Below, one piece after another: positions 1-6,973 of a stretch of DNA of 49,967 bases. The first letter of the stretch is position 1. Every line of letters starts with the position of its first letter. The translations under genes and the position numbers were made by a program. A model generated the notes under the pieces. The model was not told where the DNA came from. It was given only the letters and a program-made list of their open reading frames with translations, and searched no databases. Source of the stretch: a virus; IMG/VR virus record IMGVR_UViG_3300028045_000025, positions 1 to 49,967 of that record; one strand, written 5' to 3'.

Positions 1-130
1 TTTATCTAAGAATGAAGTAAAAACATTTTTAATAAAGTACTTACGGGATGACTATATAACAGGAATGCAGGATATAATTAAGAAAGATTTATTACCTGAT
101 ACAAATTTAGTTGTTAATCTTCCTTGGTAA
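1..130 (+). CDS. C-terminal end of an unidentified phage protein (partial)
   Basis: An open frame enters from the left edge (first full codon at position 2) and closes with TAA at 128-130. It gives about 42 residues, ending in V-V-N-L-P-W. The segment is charged and probably helical, with no motif I recognise. Its direction and its place just before the small coiled-coil gene suggest it belongs to the same head/virion block. In crAss-like phages this area often follows capsid genes, but nothing visible here proves that. The start and most of the protein lie outside the window. Confidence 0.55.
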   Translation, partial: LSKNEVKTFLIKYLRDDYITGMQDIIKKDLLPDTNLVVNLPW

Positions 131-153
131 TAAAAAATAAATTATTATCTTTG
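124..153 (+). promoter_or_regulatory. Candidate Bacteroidota-type promoter before the coiled-coil gene
   Basis: TATCTTTG at 146-153 fits the Bacteroidota -7 consensus TAnnTTTG exactly. A TTG lies at 124-126, leaving a 19-nt spacer, which suits the -33 element. It overlaps the end of the upstream gene and would start transcription near 160, just before the ATG at 185. A similar TTATCTTT occurs before the gene at 3512. This is motif reading only; such AT-rich matches arise by chance. Confidence 0.3.
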
Positions 154-184
154 AAAAGTATACAAATTTTAAAAACCAATTATA

Positions 185-448
185 ATGGCAAAGAAAAGCA
201 AAAAGATTTCTTCAAAGGAATTGACTGAAGTAAAAGAGCTTCAAAACCAAATTAATACACTACTAATGAATATTGGTAATGCAGAGCTGGTTAAGAATCA
301 ATTAGTATCTAAACATTCAGAACTGCAAGCTGAATGGAAAACTGTAAGTGAATCATTAGAGACAAAATATGGTTCAGTTAATATTAGCCTTGAAGATGGT
401 ACTATATCTGATATTGAGAAAGAAGATACTTCTTTAGAGAAAGCTTAA
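185..448 (+). CDS. Small coiled-coil phage protein (87 aa)
   Basis: This is a short, highly charged protein. It has a Lys-rich start (A-K-K-S-K-K), a central helix with heptad-like hydrophobic spacing (about residues 12-65), and an end containing Y-G-S-V-N-I-S-L-E-D-G-T. From memory, small proteins of this shape, with a coiled coil followed by a YGxVxIxLxDGT-like tail, are common near capsid and tail genes of Bacteroidota phages. No biochemical role is known to me. It has no signal peptide or membrane segment. ATG follows an A-rich leader without a Shine-Dalgarno. A strong AT-rich inverted repeat follows the gene. A structural or scaffolding role is inference from position. Confidence 0.75.
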   Translation: MAKKSKKISSKELTEVKELQNQINTLLMNIGNAELVKNQLVSKHSELQAEWKTVSESLETKYGSVNISLEDGTISDIEKEDTSLEKA

Positions 449-468
449 ATTTTATTCTCATAAGTGTT

Positions 469-521
469 TACAAAATTTTTTAAAACTGGCATTAACTTGT
501 TTGGTTTTAAAAAATTTTGTA
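469..521. repeat. Perfect 18-bp AT-rich inverted repeat (hairpin, possible terminator)
   Basis: Arm 469-486 and arm 504-521 are exact reverse complements of each other, separated by a 17-nt loop. The stem core is CAAAATTTTTTAAAAC paired with GTTTTAAAAAATTTTG. It sits in the 129-bp gap after the coiled-coil gene. The right arm runs directly into an AT motif that recurs before other genes. It could act as a terminator for the upstream transcript, since its arms supply U runs, or as a protein-binding palindrome. Confidence 0.55.
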
Positions 522-534
522 TATTATAAATGTA
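515..534 (+). promoter_or_regulatory. Shared AT-rich intergenic motif (candidate phage promoter)
   Basis: The sequence TTTTGTATATTATAAATGTA lies 43 nt before the ATG at 578. It matches TTTTGTAAATTATAAATATA at 4770-4789 in 18 of 20 positions, and weaker versions precede the genes at 18367 and 24017. Recurrence only in intergenic gaps suggests a phage transcription signal. The forward sequence does not contain TAnnTTTG. Function is inference. Confidence 0.3.
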
Positions 535-577
535 TAGTTTACAACAACGCAGTACATTATAGTAAAATAAAACATTT

Positions 578-2806
578 ATGATCCCAACGAACTCAAGCGG
601 CACCACAAATGGATGTGATAATATATCTTCTAATTGTGTAATATGGCAAGGGCCAGATATTTCTTGTATAGACCTATGTAATGGTGACTCTATTAGTGAA
701 GTTGTATTTAAACTTGCAACTAAGGTTTGTGACCTTTTAGAGAGTGGTGTAGATATGAACCCTAATCTTACTGGGTTAGATATTTCTTGTTTAAATGTTA
801 GAGGTGCTACGCCTACTCAACTTGTTCCTGTTTTACAGGCAATGGTTAATCAGATATGTTTAAACACTGATTCAGGACCAAGTAAAGATTCTTTAACATC
901 TGGTCTTCCTATAATGGTATTACCTGCATGTATGCAGTATGATGATAAAAGCGGTAATCCAGTAACTCAACTTCCTTTAGATGAATTTGCTACATTAATA
1001 GCAAATCAAGTATGTAGTAATTTAGCAAGTATTAATACTATTAATTCAACATTAACAAGTATTAATTCAAGAATAGATATACTAGAAGCTTGTGTGTTAC
1101 CATGTAGTGGTGGTGTTGTAGAAGCTCAAATTGTACCTGCATGTGTAAGCAACGTAGGAGTTTTAACTAATGTTTCAGTAGTTGTACTAGCATTAGAAAG
1201 TGCATTTTGTGAATTAAGAAATGCAGTTGGATTTCCATCTGCTATAAATTCTGCAATTTCACAATCTGCAATAACAGGTTCATATACTCAGTTAACAAAC
1301 AAAGATGCATCATATAGTGGTATAGTTGGATGGAATAATTCAGCTTCTACATTAGCTCAGTCTATGCAAAACGCATGGGTTGTAATTGATGATATGTATA
1401 CAGCTATTACAAGCATTCAAACAAATTGCTGTCCTGGAGGATGTGATGGAATTATATTCTCATATACTACTGCAAATACTATTAGTGGTGGTACAGGTTT
1501 AATAACAGACGTAGTATTTAACTTTATAAACTCATCTATACCTAGTACATTTAATGATAGTGCAGGTTTTAGTAAAATTACAATAGTTGATTCTAAAGGT
1601 GTTTCAACTCAGCAAATTGTTAGTGTTTCATCATTACAGAATAATTCCACAGGTATAAGTATAAATGTAGCATCATTAGATACTGCTACAAATCTAACTG
1701 CAACAGTTGAGTTTAGTGTTACAGATGGAAATGATACATGTGTTGAAACACAATCTAGTATAATAACAGGAATTATTCCTTGTCCAAGTATGACTATAAG
1801 CAGTATAACATCTGAAGCTTTCAATATACAATTTAATAATTTATTGGGAACAACAGCAACATACTTAATAGAAGTAATTAATCCTAATGGTGTTGTAGTA
1901 GCTACAGATACTGTAAACAACCCAGGATCTAACGTAACAGCATCATTCTCTGGTTTAATACCACAAACAACATATGCTGTTAGATTAACAGTATCTATAA
2001 GTGGAGGGTCAAATGTTTGTGCAGATGTACCGGTTGAAACACTTACAGCAGATGCACCATGTAGTCAAGGTATGGATGTAGTATTCTTAGTAGATTATAC
2101 AAGTAGTATGACATCTCAAATTCAAACAATACAATCAGGAGCAGCTAATTTAGTAAGTACAATAGATTCTTCATCAGGATCAAATAATTATAGAATAGGT
2201 TTAACTACTGTAGATGAAACTAGTGGAGATCCAAATTATGGTAATTGTGCTGATTACACAGTTCTTCCAACAACACAAAGATTGATTGTTGCTGGTTCTG
2301 CCGGAACTAATTTAATATACACTGCTTGGGAAATGTTTGCCAATGATAACGGAACTGCATTTACAACTCAGCTAAATAAATTAGCTGGAGGTGTAGATGG
2401 AACATGTGTTAACATGGGATCAGGAGAAGGTGGAGCTGAACCAATGGATTTAGCACTACAACAAGTAGTTGGAGGTGCTGCATTTAATGGAGCATTCAGA
2501 AACAATGTTGCAAAATATGTAATACTAATTACAGACAATTTACCGGGAGGAGATGAAGATATAATGAATATGACAACATACTCTAGAATTCTGTCATTGA
2601 TAACAACCTGTAATAATAATGGAATTAAAGTATTCTGTATGGGAGCAGGTGTTAATATGGATTGGGATAATGGTGGAACAATAAGTCCAGCAGTATATCC
2701 TTGGAGAGAGCTTGCAACTGGAACAGGAGCTACGTATACTACGAGCACTGACCCAAGTACAATATCTAGTTTAATAATATCTGGTTGTGGTGGATCACCA
2801 ACCTAA
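578..2806 (+). CDS. Cys-rich surface/tail-fibre-like protein with FN3-like and VWA domains (742 aa)
   Basis: Residues 1-290 are Cys-rich, with repeated C-x-x-x-C clusters and coiled stretches. About 290-400 and 402-490 look like beta-sandwich modules; the second has FN3 features (an L-I-P-Q-T-T-Y-A-V-R-L strand). About 500-735 is a von Willebrand A domain: D-V-V-F-L-V-D506-Y-T508-S-S510 is a D-x-T-x-S version of the MIDAS metal site, and I-L-I-T-D653 supplies the later aspartate. VWA and FN3 domains mediate adhesion to proteins or glycans, so a host-contact or fibre role is likely but inferred. No signal peptide is visible, consistent with a virion protein assembled in the cytoplasm. The many cysteines suggest disulfides or metal sites outside the cell. 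It is followed 26 bp later by another Cys-rich protein. Confidence 0.8.
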   Translation: MIPTNSSGTTNGCDNISSNCVIWQGPDISCIDLCNGDSISEVVFKLATKVCDLLESGVDMNPNLTGLDISCLNVRGATPTQLVPVLQAMVNQICLNTDSGPSKDSLTSGLPIMVLPACMQYDDKSGNPVTQLPLDEFATLIANQVCSNLASINTINSTLTSINSRIDILEACVLPCSGGVVEAQIVPACVSNVGVLTNVSVVVLALESAFCELRNAVGFPSAINSAISQSAITGSYTQLTNKDASYSGIVGWNNSASTLAQSMQNAWVVIDDMYTAITSIQTNCCPGGCDGIIFSYTTANTISGGTGLITDVVFNFINSSIPSTFNDSAGFSKITIVDSKGVSTQQIVSVSSLQNNSTGISINVASLDTATNLTATVEFSVTDGNDTCVETQSSIITGIIPCPSMTISSITSEAFNIQFNNLLGTTATYLIEVINPNGVVVATDTVNNPGSNVTASFSGLIPQTTYAVRLTVSISGGSNVCADVPVETLTADAPCSQGMDVVFLVDYTSSMTSQIQTIQSGAANLVSTIDSSSGSNNYRIGLTTVDETSGDPNYGNCADYTVLPTTQRLIVAGSAGTNLIYTAWEMFANDNGTAFTTQLNKLAGGVDGTCVNMGSGEGGAEPMDLALQQVVGGAAFNGAFRNNVAKYVILITDNLPGGDEDIMNMTTYSRILSLITTCNNNGIKVFCMGAGVNMDWDNGGTISPAVYPWRELATGTGATYTTSTDPSTISSLIISGCGGSPT

Positions 2807-2832
2807 AATAACTAAAAATAAAAAAATAAACA

Positions 2833-3393
2833 ATGGCATGTAATTGTACAAAATGTAGTCAAAAATGTAGTTGTGCTGACACAGCAATAACCAATGCATG
2901 TACCTATACTGATTGTAGTACAGGTAGTGAAAGGTGTGATGATGTGCAGTGTGCTTCATGTGTAAGCTATTGTGGAACATCTTTTCAAATAGGTGATCCT
3001 GGTAGTAGAATAGTTATAACTTCTGGTGAAAGATTAGATTCTATTATACAAAAGTTTTCTATGATATTATCTAACGGCCTTGGGACATGTACTTCAAATG
3101 ATATACAACATGATCCATATAATGTTTATGCAGGTGCAGTAACAGGTAGTACTATTTCAGTTATATGGGATGGGATATGGAGTAACAGCACAGGTTTAAA
3201 TGTATATATTGATGAACAAATAACACCTGTAGGATGGACATTAGCTAATCCACTAGCACCTATTGTACCTACAGTAAATAATTTTACTATAACAAATTTA
3301 ACTGCTAGTACAGCATATAAAGTTAAAGTTGTAGATGCTGGTAACACAGGATGTAAACCAATTGAAATACTTATTTCAACTCTGTCAGCATAA
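2833..3393 (+). CDS. Small Cys-rich protein with FN3-like C-terminus (186 aa)
   Basis: Residues 1-55 hold about 14 cysteines in close pairs (C-N-C-T-K-C, C-S-C). This suggests metal binding or disulfide knots, possibly an oligomer tip or clamp. Residues about 55-80 (G-E-R-L-D-S-I-I-Q-K-F) resemble the G-D-S-I-S-E-V-V segment near the start of the preceding 742-aa protein, so the two may share an N-terminal attachment element. Residues about 95-183 form a probable FN3/Ig-like fold ending in N-L-T-A-S-T-A-Y-K-V-K-V. It is likely a fibre or decoration protein co-transcribed with its upstream neighbour. A rho-independent terminator follows. I do not recognise a named family. Confidence 0.72.
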   Translation: MACNCTKCSQKCSCADTAITNACTYTDCSTGSERCDDVQCASCVSYCGTSFQIGDPGSRIVITSGERLDSIIQKFSMILSNGLGTCTSNDIQHDPYNVYAGAVTGSTISVIWDGIWSNSTGLNVYIDEQITPVGWTLANPLAPIVPTVNNFTITNLTASTAYKVKVVDAGNTGCKPIEILISTLSA

Positions 3394-3441
3394 AAAAAAC
3401 AACACGTGGTGGTTTGTTGGTTTTCTACTACAAACGTTGGA

Positions 3442-3475
3442 AGAGGCTGGATATATTCCAGTCTCTTTTTTTTTT
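3442..3475 (+). terminator. Rho-independent terminator after the Cys-rich gene
   Basis: Stem AGAGGCTGGA (3442-3451) pairs with TCCAGTCTCT (3457-3466), giving ten pairs with one G-U wobble around a TATAT loop. It is followed by an unbroken T-run to 3475. This is the clearest intrinsic terminator in the window and ends the fibre-gene unit. Confidence 0.85.
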
Positions 3476-3477
3476 CT

Positions 3478-3485
3478 TATCTTTA
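3478..3485 (+). promoter_or_regulatory. Candidate -7 element before the phosphoesterase gene
   Basis: TATCTTTA lies directly after the terminator T-run and 26 nt before the ATG at 3512. It is one base off the Bacteroidota -7 consensus TAnnTTTG and shares TTATCTTT with the site at 145-152. A clear -33 TTTG is not visible, so this is weak. Confidence 0.22.
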
Positions 3486-3511
3486 CAATAAAAAATCAAA
3501 TTATTTAACTT

Positions 3512-4735
3512 ATGGATAATATAAAGCAAAAAGTTCTTGACAGTTTAAAATGGAAAAAGCACCCATCTTATTGTGCTGAAAAACTGAACATTACAGAAAA
3601 GCAATATAAGAAAGTGAAAAAAGAATTATTAGCAGAAAGAAAAAACAAAAGAAAGAAATCTATATTTTTTAGTAAAGCTGCAGACAATGCACAAATTGCA
3701 GAAGCAATTGATTTAGAAAATGGAACTGGGAAGTTATCTGGAACTTTTGATCATGAGCCTAAAAGTGCAGAAGAAATAATAATCTTACTAAAGATAGACA
3801 CTGATAAATGGAAATTGTCTCAGTATTGGAATAAACAAATGGGTGATCACTGGAGGGTTTCAGCATTAGTATCACAAATAAAAAATCCAGAAGAAAAACT
3901 ATTTGAAGACCTATTAAAAAACTGGAGTCCCAAAAAATACAAAATATCAAATACACCTTATAAAAGTAAATTTACTGATGATCCACATTGTGCAGTAATA
4001 TCTCTACAAGATATTCATTTTGGCAAAGAAGGTAATGATACCATAGATAAAGATTTTGAAGATACAGTTAAGAACTTAGTTAGTAGAGCAAATGCTATAC
4101 ATCACATAGAAACTATGTACTTTGTTGTAGGAGGTGATTTAATCAACATGGATACCTTCCAGGGCACAACTACAAGCGGAACACCTTTAGACAACTGTAT
4201 GAGCGCTACAGAGGCTTATGTGCAAGCATTTGATGCAATGCATTGGGCTGTCACATATATTAAAGCCCACTGTGATAATTTAGTTGTAGTATATGTTCCT
4301 GGAAATCATGATAGACTTTCTTCTTTTCATTTAGCTCATGCTCTCTCAAGATCAATAGAGTGTGATAATATAACATGGGATGTAAAATATGAAGAAAGAA
4401 AGGTTCATGTATGGCATAATAACTTTAATGCATTTGAACATGGGGATAAGCGTAGCAAGAATAATCCTTTAATATATGCATCAGAGTATCCAAAAGCTTG
4501 GGGTGACACAACAAACAGAACATTATTCAAAGGTCATATTCATACAGACAGAAAGGTTGAATATATGACATCAAATGAAACAGCAGGTTTTATAGAAAAG
4601 ACGTTACCTAGCCTGGGTAAAACAGATTACTATCATTACAGTAACAAGTATGTAGGCAATAGACGTTCAGGTAAACTAGAAATACAACACCCTACAATGG
4701 GTAATATATGTGAATTAACTTATCAAGCATTGTAA
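3512..4735 (+). CDS. Calcineurin-like metallophosphoesterase with N-terminal HTH-like segment (407 aa)
   Basis: The five metal-binding blocks of the calcineurin-like phosphoesterase fold are present in order: D167-I-H169, G-G-D209-L-I-N, G-N265-H266-D267, H310-G-D and G-H342-I-H344. These residues normally bind two Mn/Fe/Zn ions and hydrolyse phosphodiesters or phosphomonoesters; SbcD/Mre11 nucleases and protein phosphatases are relatives. The first 45 residues (C-A-E-K-L-N-I-T-E-K-Q-Y-K-K-V-K-K-E-L) read as a helix-turn-helix-like, basic segment that could bind nucleic acid. The substrate cannot be told from sequence. It has its own transcription unit, flanked by terminators on both sides, and sits among structural genes. 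A DNA-processing nuclease is the leading guess. Confidence 0.85.
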   Translation: MDNIKQKVLDSLKWKKHPSYCAEKLNITEKQYKKVKKELLAERKNKRKKSIFFSKAADNAQIAEAIDLENGTGKLSGTFDHEPKSAEEIIILLKIDTDKWKLSQYWNKQMGDHWRVSALVSQIKNPEEKLFEDLLKNWSPKKYKISNTPYKSKFTDDPHCAVISLQDIHFGKEGNDTIDKDFEDTVKNLVSRANAIHHIETMYFVVGGDLINMDTFQGTTTSGTPLDNCMSATEAYVQAFDAMHWAVTYIKAHCDNLVVVYVPGNHDRLSSFHLAHALSRSIECDNITWDVKYEERKVHVWHNNFNAFEHGDKRSKNNPLIYASEYPKAWGDTTNRTLFKGHIHTDRKVEYMTSNETAGFIEKTLPSLGKTDYYHYSNKYVGNRRSGKLEIQHPTMGNICELTYQAL

Positions 4736-4737
4736 AG

Positions 4738-4773
4738 ACCTCACATTAAATTTCTTTAAGTGGGGTTTTTTTT
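4738..4773 (+). terminator. Rho-independent terminator after the phosphoesterase gene
   Basis: Stem ACCTCAC (4738-4744) pairs with GTGGGGT (4760-4766) with one wobble. An inner TTAAA/TTTAA pairing (4746-4750 with 4755-4759) extends it. Eight T residues (4766-4773) follow. The candidate promoter-like AT motif starts in this T-run. Confidence 0.78.
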
Positions 4774-4789
4774 GTAAATTATAAATATA
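4770..4789 (+). promoter_or_regulatory. Second strong copy of the shared AT-rich intergenic motif
   Basis: TTTTGTAAATTATAAATATA is 18/20 identical to 515-534. It ends only 5 nt before the ATG at 4795. If it is a promoter the transcript would be nearly leaderless or would start at an internal site. It might instead be a translation or processing element. Confidence 0.3.
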
Positions 4790-4794
4790 ACTGT

Positions 4795-5361
4795 ATGATC
4801 AACAATTTCAAAAAACCTGATTTGAAAGCTCCTAGATATAGAGAGAAAAGAATGGGGTTATTAAATGAAGAAACAATCAAAGAGTTTAAAGACAAGAAAC
4901 CTTTATACTCTGACATAGATAACGTTAAATTAAAAAAGATAATAAATATATATAATGTTAGACTTTGGAATGCTGTAGTAGAGAATAGAGATGGTGTAGA
5001 GTTGCCTGATTCATTAGGGTATCTATTTATTGGTACATGCCCTTCATCAAAATCAGTGAATACTAATTATGCTCTTTCAAATCAGTATGGTAAAGTTTTA
5101 CAAAATAAAAATTGGGAAACAGATGGAAATTTAGGTAAAATATTTTATACAAATTACTCAACTAAATATAGATTTAAAAATAGGGAGTTGTGGAGATTTG
5201 TAGCATGCAGGGATTTTAAAAGAACTGTTGCAAAAACTTACCCCATCAATTGGACCAAATATGTAGTAATGAAAAATAAATACAAGGTGGCTCATCTTTA
5301 TGATGAAAACCCTGAAGAAACCATTAAAGCATTAAAGTATTATAATGAATTTGAAAAATAA
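4795..5361 (+). CDS. Conserved crAss-like phage protein of unknown function (188 aa)
   Basis: Basic at the N-terminus (K-K-P-D-L-K-A-P-R-Y-R-E-K-R), with a central L-P-D-S-L-G-Y-L-F-I-G-T-C segment and later N-W-x-T-D-G and F-Y-T-N-Y-S-T-K-Y motifs rich in aromatic residues. I recall proteins with this K-P-D-L-x-A-P-R start and V-E-L-P-D-x-x-G-x-x-F-I-G-T-C core beside connector genes in crAss-like phages, without an assigned function. It has no membrane segment and no clear catalytic triad. It is 5 bp upstream of the first ring-protein candidate, so it is probably co-transcribed with the connector genes and may be involved in head-tail assembly; that is inference. Confidence 0.72.
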   Translation: MINNFKKPDLKAPRYREKRMGLLNEETIKEFKDKKPLYSDIDNVKLKKIINIYNVRLWNAVVENRDGVELPDSLGYLFIGTCPSSKSVNTNYALSNQYGKVLQNKNWETDGNLGKIFYTNYSTKYRFKNRELWRFVACRDFKRTVAKTYPINWTKYVVMKNKYKVAHLYDENPEETIKALKYYNEFEK

Positions 5362-5366
5362 AAAAC

Positions 5367-6041
5367 ATGGCAACAATAGCAGACGTAGTATCAAGAATTA
5401 GAGGCCAAGTAAAAGCAGGAGTTCAAGATGCTTTTGTCACTGATAGATATATCTATAGCTTAATTGAAAAGTATGCTCAGTTTTTAATGAGAAGGCAAGA
5501 TTATGCAAATAAATTATTAAAATTTAATTCAGTATGGAAAACATTACCATATGTAGAATTAATTGAGGTAGATAAAGTTGAAGCTCATTGTGCTGGAATA
5601 AAAAGTGGTTGTACAATAAAACGTTCAAAACATAGATTACCTTCAATGTTTGAAGGTTACTGGGGTCCGTTAATACGTACCATTAGTTCAATAGATGGTT
5701 CACAAGAGCTGCAAGGAACCCAACCTGGTACATATACATCATTAACAAAAAGTACTTCTTTTAGATATAACAAAACATTATATTTTTGGTGGTTAGATGG
5801 TTATATCTACTGTCCAAACATTGCATGGGATGCAATTAAAGTAGAAGGTGTATTTGACTCAGATATAACTAAATGGGATTGTGATACAGAAAATGATTGC
5901 ACCCCTAGATATGAGCAAGAAATTTACATACCAGAAGCATTGTTTGCAGAAATAGAAAGCCAAGTTATTGCTACTATGTCAGGTACATTACAAATACCAT
6001 CTGAAGATTCAGATAACAAACGTAACATAGCAAGAACTTAA
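5367..6041 (+). CDS. Putative head-tail connector/ring protein 1 (224 aa)
   Basis: The start (M-A-T-I-A-D-V-V-S-R-I-R-G-Q-V-K) and the following helix-rich segment with Y-A-Q-F-L-M-R-R-Q resemble the small ring or tail-adaptor proteins that lie before the muzzle gene in crAss-like phages. The middle of the protein is beta-rich with W-Y-G and Cys residues. It is 5 bp after the 188-aa gene and 11 bp before the 304-aa gene. Order and tight spacing fit a connector operon. Assignment to a specific ring (1-4) would need structure comparison. Confidence 0.65.
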   Translation: MATIADVVSRIRGQVKAGVQDAFVTDRYIYSLIEKYAQFLMRRQDYANKLLKFNSVWKTLPYVELIEVDKVEAHCAGIKSGCTIKRSKHRLPSMFEGYWGPLIRTISSIDGSQELQGTQPGTYTSLTKSTSFRYNKTLYFWWLDGYIYCPNIAWDAIKVEGVFDSDITKWDCDTENDCTPRYEQEIYIPEALFAEIESQVIATMSGTLQIPSEDSDNKRNIART

Positions 6042-6052
6042 AAAATACAACA

Positions 6053-6967
6053 ATGGGGGTATCACAAAAATATAGAACTTTTAGTCAATTGATGGAAGAT
6101 GTTTCCATTGATTTTTCAACGTATGCACTTGAAGGATTAATTGAACCTGCTCAACTTATTAAAGTTGCAACACGTGTAAATTATGATTTAGGGTTACGTA
6201 TACATAGAACTAAAGAAGTTATTATAGATATAGAACATGGTAGAGGTCAATTACCTTTTGATTTTCAATATTTAAACTACGCATTTAGATGTGGATCATA
6301 CACTGTAAATAGCACAATGCCATCAGGAACCCATGTTGAAACATTCAATGACGTACCATATGTTCCTGCTCCTGGTAATGTAGCACCATGTGAAGATGGA
6401 AAGGTATGTAAAGATGTATGTGTTGTTAAAACATGTAATGATAAAGATAGTTATCAATTAGTTCAGAGAATAGGAGGTGGTCAATTTAGAACATTTAATA
6501 CTTGGACTGAATTAAGAATCAAAGACGTTAATGATAAAGTTTGTTACTGTCCTAGTTTAGGTGCACAAGCAGTAGATATAGCAGAAGTAAAAGATGGTTT
6601 TTTAATAACTACGTTTAATACAGGAAAAGTCTATTTAAGTTACCAAGGTGCTATGGAAAATGCAGAGGGTGATTTATTAGTATTAGATCAACCATATTGC
6701 AATGAATATTATGAGTATGCAATAAAACAAAGAATATTAGAAAACATGGTTTGGAATGGTGAGAATGTATCTCAACAATTACAGCTAGTAGAAAGTAGAC
6801 TAAGAGGAGCAAGAAATAACGCATTAGGTTTTGTTAATACACCAAACTTCCAAGAAATGAGAAAAGTTTGGAATATGAACAGAAGAGCACAGTATCATAA
6901 TTATTACAATATGTTTTTAAGTTATGCGCCTGCTAACCCTCAAGTAGTAACAGGACCAAAGAGATAA
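6053..6967 (+). CDS. Putative head-tail connector/ring protein 2 (304 aa)
   Basis: An N-terminal helical segment (S-Q-L-M-E-D-V-S-I-D-F-S-T-Y and L-I-K-V-A-T-R-V-N-Y-D-L-G-L-R-I) is followed by I-I-D-I-E-H-G-R-G-Q-L-P-F-D-F. That is typical of adaptor proteins with a helical base and a beta barrel. A Cys-rich stretch at about residues 115-133 may be a surface insertion. The C-terminal third is helical and Arg/Asn-rich. It lies directly before the muzzle-like gene (6 bp), which is the crAss-like order. Function is inferred from order and general architecture. Confidence 0.65.
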   Translation: MGVSQKYRTFSQLMEDVSIDFSTYALEGLIEPAQLIKVATRVNYDLGLRIHRTKEVIIDIEHGRGQLPFDFQYLNYAFRCGSYTVNSTMPSGTHVETFNDVPYVPAPGNVAPCEDGKVCKDVCVVKTCNDKDSYQLVQRIGGGQFRTFNTWTELRIKDVNDKVCYCPSLGAQAVDIAEVKDGFLITTFNTGKVYLSYQGAMENAEGDLLVLDQPYCNEYYEYAIKQRILENMVWNGENVSQQLQLVESRLRGARNNALGFVNTPNFQEMRKVWNMNRRAQYHNYYNMFLSYAPANPQVVTGPKR

Positions 6968-6973
6968 TATATT

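Noticed and set aside
2795-2980. Minus-strand 61-aa frame with many His and Tyr
   Set aside because: It is antisense to the Cys-rich 186-aa gene; the His/Tyr bias comes from the complement of Cys and Asn codons. No partner genes lie on that strand here.
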